Source: an uncultured Oscillospiraceae bacterium (GTDB lineage Bacteria > Bacillota > Clostridia > Oscillospirales > Oscillospiraceae). Taken from it: a DNA stretch of 37,337 nucleotides. The notes below the pieces were generated by a model, which worked only from the letters and a program-made list of their open reading frames with translations, was not told the origin of the DNA and did no database searches. The position numbers and the translations under genes were made by a program. The stretch is taken from the NCBI GenBank assembly GCA_905205085.1, contig CAJLCG010000013.1:1-37337 (forward strand). The letters are read 5' to 3'. Shown here piece after piece: positions 15,269-23,110 of this stretch; position 1 is the stretch's first letter; each line of letters begins with the position of its first letter.

Positions 15269-16621
15269 ATGAACAAGTACATTGAGAGAGTTCTGGCCGA
15301 CACCAAGGCGAAGAACGCCAACGAGCCTGAGTTCCTGCAGACTGTGGAAGAGGTCCTGAGCTCTCTGGAGCCCGTTATCAACGCTCACCCCGAGTATGAG
15401 AAGGTCGCTCTGCTGGAGCGTATGGTGGAGCCCGAGCGCGTCATCGAGTTCCGCGTGACCTGGGAGGATGACAACCACGAGTGGCATGTCAACCGCGGCT
15501 ACCGCGTGCAGTACAACGCGGCCCTCGGCCCCTACAAGGGCGGCATTCGCTTCGACCCCTCCGTTAACCTGTCCATCATCAAGTTCCTGGGCTTCGAGCA
15601 GGTCTTTAAGGATGCTATGACCGGTCTGCCCATCGGCGGCGCCAAGGGCGGCTCCGACTTCGATCCTCGCGGCAAGAGCGACGCTGAGATCATGCGTTTC
15701 TGCCAGGCCTTCATCACCGAGCTGTATCGCCACATCGGCCAGGACATCGACTGCCCCGCCGGCGACCTGGGCTGCGGCGGCCGTGAGATCGGCTACATGT
15801 ATGGCCAGTATCGCCGCATCGTGGGCGCTGCTGAGTTCGGCGCTCTGTCCGGCAAGGCTGTTTCCACCGGCGGTTCCATCCTGCGTCCCGAGGCTACCGG
15901 CTACGGCGCCGTGTACTATCTGGTCGAGGCTCTGGCTCACGACGGCGAGTCCATCGAGGGCAAGCGCATCGCTATGTCCGGCTACGGCAACGTGGGCTGG
16001 GGCATCATGAAGAAGGCCGCTGAGCTGGGCGCCAAGGTTACCTACTTCGCCGGCCCCGACGGCTACATCCACGATCCCGATGGCGTGTGCACCGAGGAGA
16101 AGCTGAACTACATCCTGGAGATGCGTGCTAAGGATCCCATGCACTGCAAGCCCTACGCTGAGAAGTTCGACTGCGAGTTCGTTCCCGGTGAGAAGTGCTG
16201 GGGCGTCAAGGACGTGGACATCTATATGCCCGCTGCCACCCAGAACGACGTCAACCTGGATTGGGCCAAGAAGATCGCTGAGTCCGGCGTGAAGTACTAC
16301 ATCGAGGTCGCTAACATGCCCACCACCAACGAGGCTCTGGAGTTCCTGAAGGAGCAGAAGCACATGGTCGTTGCTCCCTCCAAGGCTGTTAACGCCGGTG
16401 GCGTGTCCGTGTCCGAGCTGGAGATGGCTCAGAACGCCGAGCGTCTGTACTGGACTGCTGAGGAAGTCGACGCCAAGCTGAAGGGCATCATGAAGAACAT
16501 CTATCACTCCTCTGTTGAGGTTGCTGAGCGCTATGGCCTGGGCTATGACCTGGTCGCCGGCGCCAACATCGTGGGCTTCCAGAAGGTTGCTGACGCCATG
16601 ATGGCTCAGGGTATCTTCTAA
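15269..16621 (+). CDS. gdhA: NADP-type glutamate dehydrogenase
   Basis: A 450-residue hexameric-type (GDH50) glutamate dehydrogenase that interconverts 2-oxoglutarate plus ammonia and glutamate. Seen: substrate region GPYKGGIRFDPSVNLS, catalytic-lysine region GGAKGGSDFDPRGKS, PAGDLGCGGREIGYMYGQY, and the Rossmann motif SGYGNVGWG. The length matches the family. The Cys in GDLGCGGREIG is unusual where Val is common. ATG at 15269 has GTAGGAGGAATG upstream; an in-frame ATG at 15233 lacks such a site. Codon use (many GCT, CGT, GTT) differs from neighbours and suggests high expression. The NADP preference is inferred from the family branch. Own promoter and strong terminator. Confidence 0.96.
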   Translation: MNKYIERVLADTKAKNANEPEFLQTVEEVLSSLEPVINAHPEYEKVALLERMVEPERVIEFRVTWEDDNHEWHVNRGYRVQYNAALGPYKGGIRFDPSVNLSIIKFLGFEQVFKDAMTGLPIGGAKGGSDFDPRGKSDAEIMRFCQAFITELYRHIGQDIDCPAGDLGCGGREIGYMYGQYRRIVGAAEFGALSGKAVSTGGSILRPEATGYGAVYYLVEALAHDGESIEGKRIAMSGYGNVGWGIMKKAAELGAKVTYFAGPDGYIHDPDGVCTEEKLNYILEMRAKDPMHCKPYAEKFDCEFVPGEKCWGVKDVDIYMPAATQNDVNLDWAKKIAESGVKYYIEVANMPTTNEALEFLKEQKHMVVAPSKAVNAGGVSVSELEMAQNAERLYWTAEEVDAKLKGIMKNIYHSSVEVAERYGLGYDLVAGANIVGFQKVADAMMAQGIF

Positions 16622-16651
16622 TCCAGATCCCCACTCATTTTATCCGCTCGA

Positions 16652-16687
16652 ATCCGGTCCCTCCCCATGGGAGGGGCCGGATTTTTT
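16652..16687 (+). terminator. Terminator of gdhA
   Basis: ATCCGGTCCCTCCC and GGGAGGGGCCGGAT form a stem of about 14 pairs around CAT, followed by six Ts. Confidence 0.92.
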
Positions 16688-16801
16688 CTTTTACTTTCAA
16701 AAAATGTAATAAAATTCACTTTAAGTGTACAAATAGCAGTAAGAACTTCCTGGAATATGGAAAAGAATCGTCGTTTTTGCTCTTTCGTTCCTTCCAAATC
16801 C

Positions 16802-16810
16802 TGATAAAAT
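16802..16810 (+). promoter_or_regulatory. Extended -10 promoter of the DUF6465 gene
   Basis: TGATAAAAT is an extended -10 (TGN plus TAAAAT) about 54 bases before the start codon. The -35 region is weak. AAGGAGTG precedes the ATG at 16864. Confidence 0.5.
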
Positions 16811-16863
16811 AGTAAGAGTAATCTGAGACGGCCCTGGTCGTCTGAGTAAGGAGTGTAAGAAAA

Positions 16864-17187
16864 ATGGCGATTCTGAATAAGACCAAGGCCGCCAAGGCTG
16901 AGACCGCCCCCAAGACTGAGGCTGTGAAGGCTGAGGCCCCCAAGGCCGAGAAGGCTCCCGCCAAGAAGCCCGCTGCCCGCAAGGCTCCCGCCAAGAAGGC
17001 TGCCGCCCCCGTTGTCACCCTGACCGTGCAGTACATGGGTAAGGAGATGACTCAGCAGGCCATGGTGGAGGCTGTGAAGGCTCAGGTCGAAGTGGAGATC
17101 AAGACCCTGGACCTGTATGCCAAGCCCGAGGAGGCCGCTGTCTACTATGTGGTCAACGGCGACATCACCGGCAAGGTGGAGTTCTAA
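16864..17187 (+). CDS. DUF6465 family protein with histone-H1-like tail
   Basis: A 107-residue protein. Residues 1-48 are a Lys/Ala/Pro-rich low-complexity tail with repeats of KAEAPKAEKAP and PAKKPAARKAPAKKAAAP type, like histone H1 tails. Residues 49-107 form a compact domain with the pattern LTVQYMGKEMTQQAMVEAVKAQ, then LYAKPEEAAVYYVVNGDITGKVEF. The domain resembles the DUF6465 proteins of Clostridia, which have no known function. The basic tail could bind DNA or RNA, or serve as a flexible linker. Codon use is biased like that of gdhA, suggesting high expression. AAGGAGTG upstream; promoter and terminator make it a single-gene unit. Confidence 0.8.
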   Translation: MAILNKTKAAKAETAPKTEAVKAEAPKAEKAPAKKPAARKAPAKKAAAPVVTLTVQYMGKEMTQQAMVEAVKAQVEVEIKTLDLYAKPEEAAVYYVVNGDITGKVEF

Positions 17188-17199
17188 GCAATTGTCCAT

Positions 17200-17235
17200 A
17201 AAAAAGCACCGTGGATTGATCCACGGTGCTTTTTT
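17200..17235. terminator. Bidirectional terminator between DUF6465 gene and mrp
   Basis: AAAAAAGCACCGTGGAT, two-base turn, ATCCACGGTGCTTTTTT. The convergent gene mrp ends at 17279, so the hairpin can serve both strands. Confidence 0.92.
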
Positions 17236-17278
17236 ATGTGCCGGACGGAGAGATCTCCGCCCGGCGTATTTTTTTGAC

Positions 17279-18088
17279 TTACACGTCCAGCTTGGCAGCT
17301 ACATCGGCCAGATAGTTGGTCTTCAGAGACTCGATCTTGCCTGCGTCAAAGGCAGCGGCCACTTCGGGGTCAATGGGCAGCTTGGCCAGCAGGGGCAGGC
17401 CCAGCTTCATGGCTTCCTGCTCCAGGTGGCTCTCACCAAAGATGGTGTGCTTGGCGCCGCAGTCGGGGCACTGGAAGTAGCTGTAGTTCTCGATGAGACC
17501 CAGCAGAGGAATGGACATCATCTGAGCCATGTGCACCGCCTTGGTGACGATCATGGACACCAGGTCCTGGGGAGAGGTGACCACGATCACCCCGTCCACG
17601 GGCAGGGACTGGAAGACGGTCAGGGGCACGTCGCCGGTTCCCGGAGGCATGTCCACAAACATATAGTCCACGTCGCCCCACACCACGTCGCTCCAGAACT
17701 GGGTGACCACGCCGGCGATGACCGGGCCGCGCCAGATGACAGGGTCGGTCTCGTTGGCGGTGAGCAGGTTCAGGGACATGACCTTGATTCCGCTGGGGGT
17801 GACGGCGGGGAAGAGGGCCGTGTCGTCTCCGGTGGCCTTCTCATGGATGCCGAAGGCGGTGGGAATGGAGGGGCCGGTGATATCGGCGTCCAGAACCGCC
17901 ACCTTGTGGCCGCGCTGGGCCATGGCCACCGCCAGAGAGGCGGTGACGGTGCTCTTGCCAACGCCGCCCTTGCCGCTGACTACGGCAATGACCTTCTTGA
18001 TGCTGGAACGGGAATTGGCGGGAGCCCGCAGATCCCGAGAGCCGCAATCGGCGCTGCAAGAGGAACAGTCGTGCGTACATTCAGACAT
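17279..18088 (-). CDS. mrp: Mrp/NBP35-type Fe-S cluster carrier ATPase
   Basis: A 269-residue P-loop ATPase of the Mrp/ApbC family that carries iron-sulfur clusters. Deviant Walker A GKGGVGKST at 39-47, then DADITGPSIP and DMPPGTGD, the family hallmarks. A CPDCG pair (CxxC) toward the C-terminus is the expected cluster-binding site of the dimer. The N-terminus has extra cysteines (CTHDCSSCSADCG, residues 4-16), similar to the N-terminal ferredoxin-like site of NBP35 proteins. ATG at 18088 with AGAAAGGAGA upstream is preferred over an ATG 17 codons further upstream. It lies 88 bases downstream of the PBP2 gene and may be the last gene of that operon. Confidence 0.93.
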   Translation of the reverse strand: MSECTHDCSSCSADCGSRDLRAPANSRSSIKKVIAVVSGKGGVGKSTVTASLAVAMAQRGHKVAVLDADITGPSIPTAFGIHEKATGDDTALFPAVTPSGIKVMSLNLLTANETDPVIWRGPVIAGVVTQFWSDVVWGDVDYMFVDMPPGTGDVPLTVFQSLPVDGVIVVTSPQDLVSMIVTKAVHMAQMMSIPLLGLIENYSYFQCPDCGAKHTIFGESHLEQEAMKLGLPLLAKLPIDPEVAAAFDAGKIESLKTNYLADVAAKLDV

Positions 18089-18176
18089 TTTCTTGTGTCT
18101 CCTTTCTGCCCCGCATACAGGGAGGGGCAAACACATCATATTTCAAAACCGCCGGGCGGTTGTGAACGGGAAAAAC

Positions 18177-20468
18177 TCAGGGCACCAGGGTGTTCTCCTG
18201 GGTAATGGTGCCCTGCTCCCCCTGGACGGAGAAGTAGGCGGTGACGATCTGGGCGGCGATCTTGCCCAGCTCGGAGCCGCTGCCGCCGTGCTCTACCGCG
18301 ATGGCCACGGCGATCTGGGGATCGTCATAGGGGGCAAAGCACACAAAGACGGCGTTGGAGTTGGTCTGGGCGCTGACCTGGGCGGAGCCGGTCTTGGCGC
18401 CCACGGACACGGGGACATCCTTAAAGGCGGAGGACACGGAGCCCTCGGTGGTGAGCATGAGCATGCCTTCCATGACGGCCTGCCGGTTTTCCTCCTCCAT
18501 CTCCACCTCGCCGACCACCTTGGGTTCATAGTTGTAGGTGACCTGGGAGAAGTCGTTGGACTTTACCGTCTTAAGCAGGTGGGTGGAGTAGCGGGTGCCG
18601 CCGTTGACCAGGGTGGCAATATAGTTGGCCAGCTGGATGGGGGTGACCTGGGTGCTCTCCTGACCGATGGCTACAGAGAGGATATTACCTTCATACCAGG
18701 TGCCGCCCAGAGATTCAGTAAACTCCGGGCTGGCCACTACGCCGGCCTGTTCGGTGAGCTCGATGCCTGTCTTCTGGCCCAGGCCGAACATGGCGGCATA
18801 CTGGTCCAGACGCTCAATGCCCACCAGGCGGCCCACCTCATAGAAGTAGTAGTTACAGGAGTTCATAATGGCCTGGCTTACATTTTGCAGGCCGTGGGTC
18901 TTTCTATACTGCCGGTAGTACCAGCACTGGGGCTGAGGACTGGAGTAGAAGGTGTAGACGCCCTTGTCATTGATCTGGGTGTCAGGCTCCACAATCCCTA
19001 GCTCCAGGGCCGCAATGGCAGTAATCATCTTGAAGGTGGAGCCGGGGGGATACAGGCCCTGGAGTGCCCGGTTCAGCAGGGGCTTCAGGGGATCTTCCGC
19101 CAACTCGTTATAGTCCTGAGAGAAGGTGGACAGCGAGTAGGTGGGGTAGGAGGCAGAGGCCAGCACATCGCCGGAGTTTACGTCCAGCACCACGCAGGCC
19201 GCGCCTTCGGTCTCCTTACTCTGCAAGCCCGCCACACCGTTGGCCAGGATCTCCTCCACCTGCTGCTGCAAATCGATATCGATGGTGAGGAAGACGTTTT
19301 GGCCCGGCTGGGGCGCCAGGCTCTCCCCGGTCTCACTGTCGACGAGCCATTGGGAGGAGATAATTTTGCCATTCTCATTGCGCTCAATGGCCCGGGTGCC
19401 CGAGGTGCCCTTCAAATAGGATTCGAAGGCGGACTCGGCGCCGGTGATGCCTACGTAGTCATTCATGGTGTACCCGCCCTTTTCCTTGTAGGTGGGCCAG
19501 GTCTCGCTGGTGATAGCGCCGGTGTAGCCCAACAGATGGGCGGCGTATTCGGTGTTGTACTTGCGCACGCTGGTGGTTTCAATTTCCACCCCAGGCAGGC
19601 TCAGCTCCTTGACACGGGTAATGAAGTCGATGCTTACATCGCTGGCGAAGGTGTAGGGAGGCCAGCTAGAGATGCGGTTGCGGTAGTACAGTTCGTAGAG
19701 AATGCCGGCGATGGTGCGGGCATCGGTGGGGTCCATATCCCCGATGTTCAGGGTGGGGACGGTTTCCCCATTGGCCTGGGCCTGCTTTTCATCCACTTTG
19801 CCGTCGCCGGCAATGTCAAAGGTTTTGCACATCTTGCCCAGCAGCTCTTCCGCTGTGGGCAGGCGATAGGGCTCTTCCTCCTCGGTTTCTTCCTGGCTGC
19901 CGCCCATGCCGAAGAAGGCCTTGATCTTGTCCAACAGGCCGGGCTCGGTAGTCTTTTCACTTTCGCCGGCCTCGGCCTGTTCTTCCGGGTTCTGGATCCA
20001 CTTTTGGTTCACTGCCAGCCTGCCCAGAGAGGTGAGGTCATACACGGTCTTTCCATCTTCATCCACGGAGGTGGTGTAGAAGGGATCTTCCGTGGTGTAT
20101 TCAAAGGGAGGCTGGGTGGTGATGGGCAAGGTATCCGTCCAGGTCACACCCATCTCAGTGGCAGTCTGGGTGAGGGCCAGAATGGTGTCGCACCGATCCT
20201 TCTCCTCATTATTGCTCAGCAGACTCAGGTCCAGGGTGACGTTGTAGCTGACCTGGTTGGAGACCAGCACCTTGCCGTTGCGGTCCAGAATGTTGCCACG
20301 GCTGGCAGCTACGGTCTCGGTCTCCGACACCTTGGCCACCGACTGTGCGGCATATTCCGGCCCGTTAGTGTACTGAATGGTGTATAGGTTGGAGCACAGG
20401 AAGGTGAGCAATAGGGCCAGCATGACCACCACGCCCACCACCCGGCGGGAAAATTGCTTGTGATCCAT
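18177..20468 (-). CDS. mrdA: Penicillin-binding protein 2 (elongasome transpeptidase)
   Basis: A 763-residue class B PBP that crosslinks peptidoglycan during elongation. Membrane helix at about 9-29, then a dimerisation/pedestal domain (ASRGNILDRNGKVLV). The transpeptidase domain has SxxK at Ser477 (STFK), SxN at Ser537 (SCN) and KTG at Lys692. Between about 165 and 230 there is an acidic, low-complexity insertion (many Glu, including EETEEEE) that contains an EF-hand-like stretch at 218-229. It is longer than the typical PBP2 of about 630-700 residues. ATG at 20468 with AGGAGG upstream, 24 bases after mreD. Position after mreC and mreD supports the PBP2 rather than the FtsI assignment. Confidence 0.92.
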   Translation of the reverse strand: MDHKQFSRRVVGVVVMLALLLTFLCSNLYTIQYTNGPEYAAQSVAKVSETETVAASRGNILDRNGKVLVSNQVSYNVTLDLSLLSNNEEKDRCDTILALTQTATEMGVTWTDTLPITTQPPFEYTTEDPFYTTSVDEDGKTVYDLTSLGRLAVNQKWIQNPEEQAEAGESEKTTEPGLLDKIKAFFGMGGSQEETEEEEPYRLPTAEELLGKMCKTFDIAGDGKVDEKQAQANGETVPTLNIGDMDPTDARTIAGILYELYYRNRISSWPPYTFASDVSIDFITRVKELSLPGVEIETTSVRKYNTEYAAHLLGYTGAITSETWPTYKEKGGYTMNDYVGITGAESAFESYLKGTSGTRAIERNENGKIISSQWLVDSETGESLAPQPGQNVFLTIDIDLQQQVEEILANGVAGLQSKETEGAACVVLDVNSGDVLASASYPTYSLSTFSQDYNELAEDPLKPLLNRALQGLYPPGSTFKMITAIAALELGIVEPDTQINDKGVYTFYSSPQPQCWYYRQYRKTHGLQNVSQAIMNSCNYYFYEVGRLVGIERLDQYAAMFGLGQKTGIELTEQAGVVASPEFTESLGGTWYEGNILSVAIGQESTQVTPIQLANYIATLVNGGTRYSTHLLKTVKSNDFSQVTYNYEPKVVGEVEMEEENRQAVMEGMLMLTTEGSVSSAFKDVPVSVGAKTGSAQVSAQTNSNAVFVCFAPYDDPQIAVAIAVEHGGSGSELGKIAAQIVTAYFSVQGEQGTITQENTLVP

Positions 20469-20492
20469 GGAAACCTCCTCTCACAAGAGGGT

Positions 20493-21005
20493 CTAAGCCA
20501 GTTTGGTGCCGCCTACCCGGCGGAACACCATGCGAAACAGAAGATAGATAAAGGGAGTAAAGCACAGGGAGACCACGATTTCCGACGCGGCCACCCGGAG
20601 CAGTACGTCCAGAGTTTCCGCCTGAACAAAGAGATAGCGGAGAATCCGGGCGCCGTCAATCATGCACAGGACTCCGGCAGAGCACAGCAGACAGCTGACA
20701 AAGGACTGGCTCAGGGCATACTGGGCAATGGAGCCGGTGAGCATCCCGGCCAACGTCATGCCAAAGACCAGGCCGCCGAAGCCGCCGGGATAGGCCAGCT
20801 CCCACAAAATACCCACCGCCATGCCGAAGCCAGCCCCGGCCACCGACCCCTCCAGCACGGCCACCGCCACCACGGCCAGAGGCAGCAGCATGGGGATCAC
20901 ACCAAAGAGCGGGATGCGGTTGAGGACAAACTCGTCCAGCAGCCACACCGGTATCAGAGCCAGAGCGTAGACAAACCACTTGTGTATCTGGTCCCGACGG
21001 GTCAT
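20493..21005 (-). CDS. mreD: Rod shape-determining protein MreD
   Basis: A 170-residue integral membrane protein with about five hydrophobic segments, matching MreD size and pattern. It links MreC and the transpeptidase in the elongasome. Primary sequence is poorly conserved, so the name rests on membrane topology (FVYALALIPVWLLDEFVL, AGFGMAVGILWELAYPGGFGG) and on position between mreC and PBP2. ATG at 21005 has AAAGGAGGTCCCC upstream, 33 bases after mreC. Confidence 0.87.
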   Translation of the reverse strand: MTRRDQIHKWFVYALALIPVWLLDEFVLNRIPLFGVIPMLLPLAVVAVAVLEGSVAGAGFGMAVGILWELAYPGGFGGLVFGMTLAGMLTGSIAQYALSQSFVSCLLCSAGVLCMIDGARILRYLFVQAETLDVLLRVAASEIVVSLCFTPFIYLLFRMVFRRVGGTKLA

Positions 21006-21038
21006 GGGGACCTCCTTTCCAACAGCGCGGGGTCTCTA

Positions 21039-21881
21039 TCACTCCACGATGTCAAATTCCTTGATGATAAAGACCTCTACCAGCTGGTCCAGCTGCACCT
21101 CGGGGGTGATGATGGCATAGCGGGTCAGACCGGAGGCGTCGGTGAATACGCTGTCCACCTGGCCCACCACCAGACCGGCGGGGTACACGTCCCCGTTGCC
21201 GGAGGTGAGCACCTCGTCGCCCGCCACCAGCTGAGCCTCGTCGGGCAAATAGCTCAGGCGAAGCTTGCCCTCCTGCATCAGGGCCAGATCGCCCTCCAGC
21301 ACCCCGGCGGAGTTGGTGCGGGTGATGATGCCGCCCATCTCGGTGCCGGTGTCAATGAGGGTGTTGACAATGGCGTAGTTGGTGCCCACCTCATTGACCA
21401 CGCCCACCAGAACGCCGGTCTCCGTGATGACGCAGTCCCCCTTCTCCACGCCGGCGTTGCTGCCCTTGCTGAGGGTAAGGGTGGAGCGCCAGTTATCGGT
21501 GGAGCGGGCGGTCACCTTGGCCGACTCGAAGACAAAATCCTCCCGCTTGGCCTGGAGGTTCAAAAGCTCCCGAAGCTGCTCGTTCTCCTGAGAGGCGGCC
21601 TCGCCCTGGCGGATTTGCTTGCGCAGGTCGGCGTTTTCCTTCTCCAGTTCGTCCATCTTCTCCTGAAGCTCGCTGTAGTGGAACACGTAGGAATATACCC
21701 CCTCTGCCCAGTCGGCGGCAGCAGCAATGCCGCTGCGGACGGGAGCGGTGATGGTATTGACCACATTGGAGAAGGGATCAGCGTTGCCCCCCATAAAGGC
21801 GGAGGCCAGGCCGATGAGGATGCTCAGCAGCAGGGCGATGATCAGCAGCCATGCGCCGTTGTGGCGAAGAAAGTCCTTCAC
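21039..21881 (-). CDS. mreC: Rod shape-determining protein MreC
   Basis: A 280-residue elongasome scaffold. Membrane segment at about 10-30, coiled coil at about 68-105 (LQEKMDELEKENADLRKQI), then the beta-barrel domain with the LTLSKGSNAGVEKGDCVITETGVLVGVV pattern and, near the end, VLTSGNGDVYPAGLVVGQV, both typical of MreC. Start is GTG at 21881 with AAAGGAGG upstream, 16 bases after the maf stop. No mreB gene lies in this cluster. Confidence 0.94.
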   Translation of the reverse strand: MKDFLRHNGAWLLIIALLLSILIGLASAFMGGNADPFSNVVNTITAPVRSGIAAAADWAEGVYSYVFHYSELQEKMDELEKENADLRKQIRQGEAASQENEQLRELLNLQAKREDFVFESAKVTARSTDNWRSTLTLSKGSNAGVEKGDCVITETGVLVGVVNEVGTNYAIVNTLIDTGTEMGGIITRTNSAGVLEGDLALMQEGKLRLSYLPDEAQLVAGDEVLTSGNGDVYPAGLVVGQVDSVFTDASGLTRYAIITPEVQLDQLVEVFIIKEFDIVE

Positions 21882-21897
21882 GACGTGCCTCCTTTCC

Positions 21898-22479
21898 TTA
21901 CATTCCGGTCAGGGGGTCCACCCCAAACTGGGTCAGCATACAGCCCAACCGACACACCGGCAGGCCTACCACATTAAAATAATCTCCGGAGATGCCCTCC
22001 ACCAGCAGAGCGCCCCGGCCCTGGATGCCGTAGGAGCCCGCCTTGTCCATAGGCTCGCCGGTGGCGATGTAGGCGTCGATCTCCTGGTCGGTCAGGGGGC
22101 GGAAACGCACCGCGGTGGCCTCGTGCTGGGTGAGGATCTGATCCCCCCGGCACACGGTCACCCCGGTGTACACCGTGTGCTCCCGGCCGGAGAGAGCGGA
22201 GAGCATTTCGTGGGCCTGTTGGGTGCTGTGGGGCTTGCCCAGCACCTGGCCGTCCACCGCCACCACGGTGTCGGCGGCGATAATCAAATCCTCCCCCTTG
22301 GCTGCGGCGGAAATCTCCAGAGCCTTCTGCCGGGAGAGGGCCTCCACCAGCGCCCCGGGGTCCAGGCTGGGGTCAGCCAGCTCCTCCCCCTGAGCGGGTC
22401 GGACGATAAAATCAGTAAAACCCATCTGCTCCAGCAGCTGCCGCCGCCGGGGAGACTGGGAGGCAAGAATGATGGCCAT
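21898..22479 (-). CDS. maf: Maf family nucleotide pyrophosphatase
   Basis: A 193-residue protein of the Maf/YhdE family, which hydrolyses non-canonical nucleoside triphosphates (often dTTP/UTP) and is linked to septum control. Seen: ILASQSPRRRQLLEQMGF at the N-terminus (family SxSPRR motif), AADTVVAVDGQVLGKP, and DKAGSYGIQGRGALLVEGISGDYFNVVGLP near the C-terminus. ATG at 22479 with AAGAGGCG upstream, 15 bases after dut. Second gene of the dut-maf-mreC-mreD-PBP2 operon; the maf-mreC association is widespread in Firmicutes. Confidence 0.95.
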   Translation of the reverse strand: MAIILASQSPRRRQLLEQMGFTDFIVRPAQGEELADPSLDPGALVEALSRQKALEISAAAKGEDLIIAADTVVAVDGQVLGKPHSTQQAHEMLSALSGREHTVYTGVTVCRGDQILTQHEATAVRFRPLTDQEIDAYIATGEPMDKAGSYGIQGRGALLVEGISGDYFNVVGLPVCRLGCMLTQFGVDPLTGM

Positions 22480-22494
22480 GGTAACGCCTCTTTC

Positions 22495-22944
22495 TTACCG
22501 GCCGGTGGAGCCAAAGCCGCCGGCGCCCCGGTCGGTGTCGTCCAGTTCCTCCACCAGCTCCACCTGAGCCTGGACCACGGGGGTGATCATCAGCTGGGCG
22601 ATGCGGTCGGCGGGCTGGATGGTGTAATCCGATTCCCCAGAGTTTTGAAGGCCCACCATGATTTCACCCCTGTAATCACTATCGATGACGCCCACACAGT
22701 TGGCGGGGGCCACGCCGTGCTTGATGCCCAGGCCGCTGCGGGCGAAGACCAGGGCCACATACTGGGCGGAGGGCAGGGCGATGGCGATGCCGGTGGGGAT
22801 GACGGCCCGGCCGCCGGCGGGGATGGTGACCGGCTCGTCCACGCAGGCGTGCAGATCCATGGCGGCAGCGCCGGCGCTGGCGTAGAAGGGGGTGGGGATC
22901 TCCTTGCCGATTTTAGGGGAGAGGGCTTTGACTTTCAGGTTCAT
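22495..22944 (-). CDS. dut: dUTP diphosphatase
   Basis: A 149-residue trimeric dUTPase that removes dUTP and supplies dUMP. All five motifs are visible: AAMDLHA, ARSGLGIKHG, GVIDSDYRGEI, DRIAQLMI, and C-terminal RGAGGFGSTGR. Length matches the family. ATG at 22944 has AAGAGGAG upstream. It opens the operon with maf and the mre genes. An AT-rich stretch just upstream (about 22955-23000) probably contains the promoter, but no hexamer pair stands out. Confidence 0.96.
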   Translation of the reverse strand: MNLKVKALSPKIGKEIPTPFYASAGAAAMDLHACVDEPVTIPAGGRAVIPTGIAIALPSAQYVALVFARSGLGIKHGVAPANCVGVIDSDYRGEIMVGLQNSGESDYTIQPADRIAQLMITPVVQAQVELVEELDDTDRGAGGFGSTGR

Positions 22945-23052
22945 AGGGTACTCCTCTTAGTTATATATTAAACTAAAATTACAAAAACAGATAAAGGTAG
23001 GGTAGAAGGGAAGTCTTTCAACATAAAAGGTTCACTTCAAAAGAGCGCAGAA

Positions 23053-23110
23053 GGAAAACGAAGTTTTCCGCCAAAGTTCTTTTGCCTACTTTTCTTTCAA
23101 GAAAAGTAGG
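23053..23110 (+). repeat. Two-hairpin intergenic repeat, copy C
   Basis: Hairpin 1 is GGAAAAC-GAA-GTTTTCC (23053-23069). The linker contains CCAAAGTTCTTTTG. Hairpin 2 is a 12-bp stem CCTACTTTTCTT / AAGAAAAGTAGG (23085-23110). Same orientation and order as copies A and B near 7.5 kb, with compensated stem changes. It ends immediately before the stop codon of the U32 gene (minus strand). Confidence 0.8.

Noticed and set aside
18147..18162. AACCGCC/GGCGGTT dyad between PBP2 and mrp as a terminator
   Set aside because: The loop is a single base, so only about five pairs can form, and the T-run is four bases; too weak to call.
22945..23000. Promoter of the dut operon
   Set aside because: The region is AT-rich and plausible, but no -35/-10 pair with proper spacing stands out (TTTATC with TTTAAT is the best and is poor).
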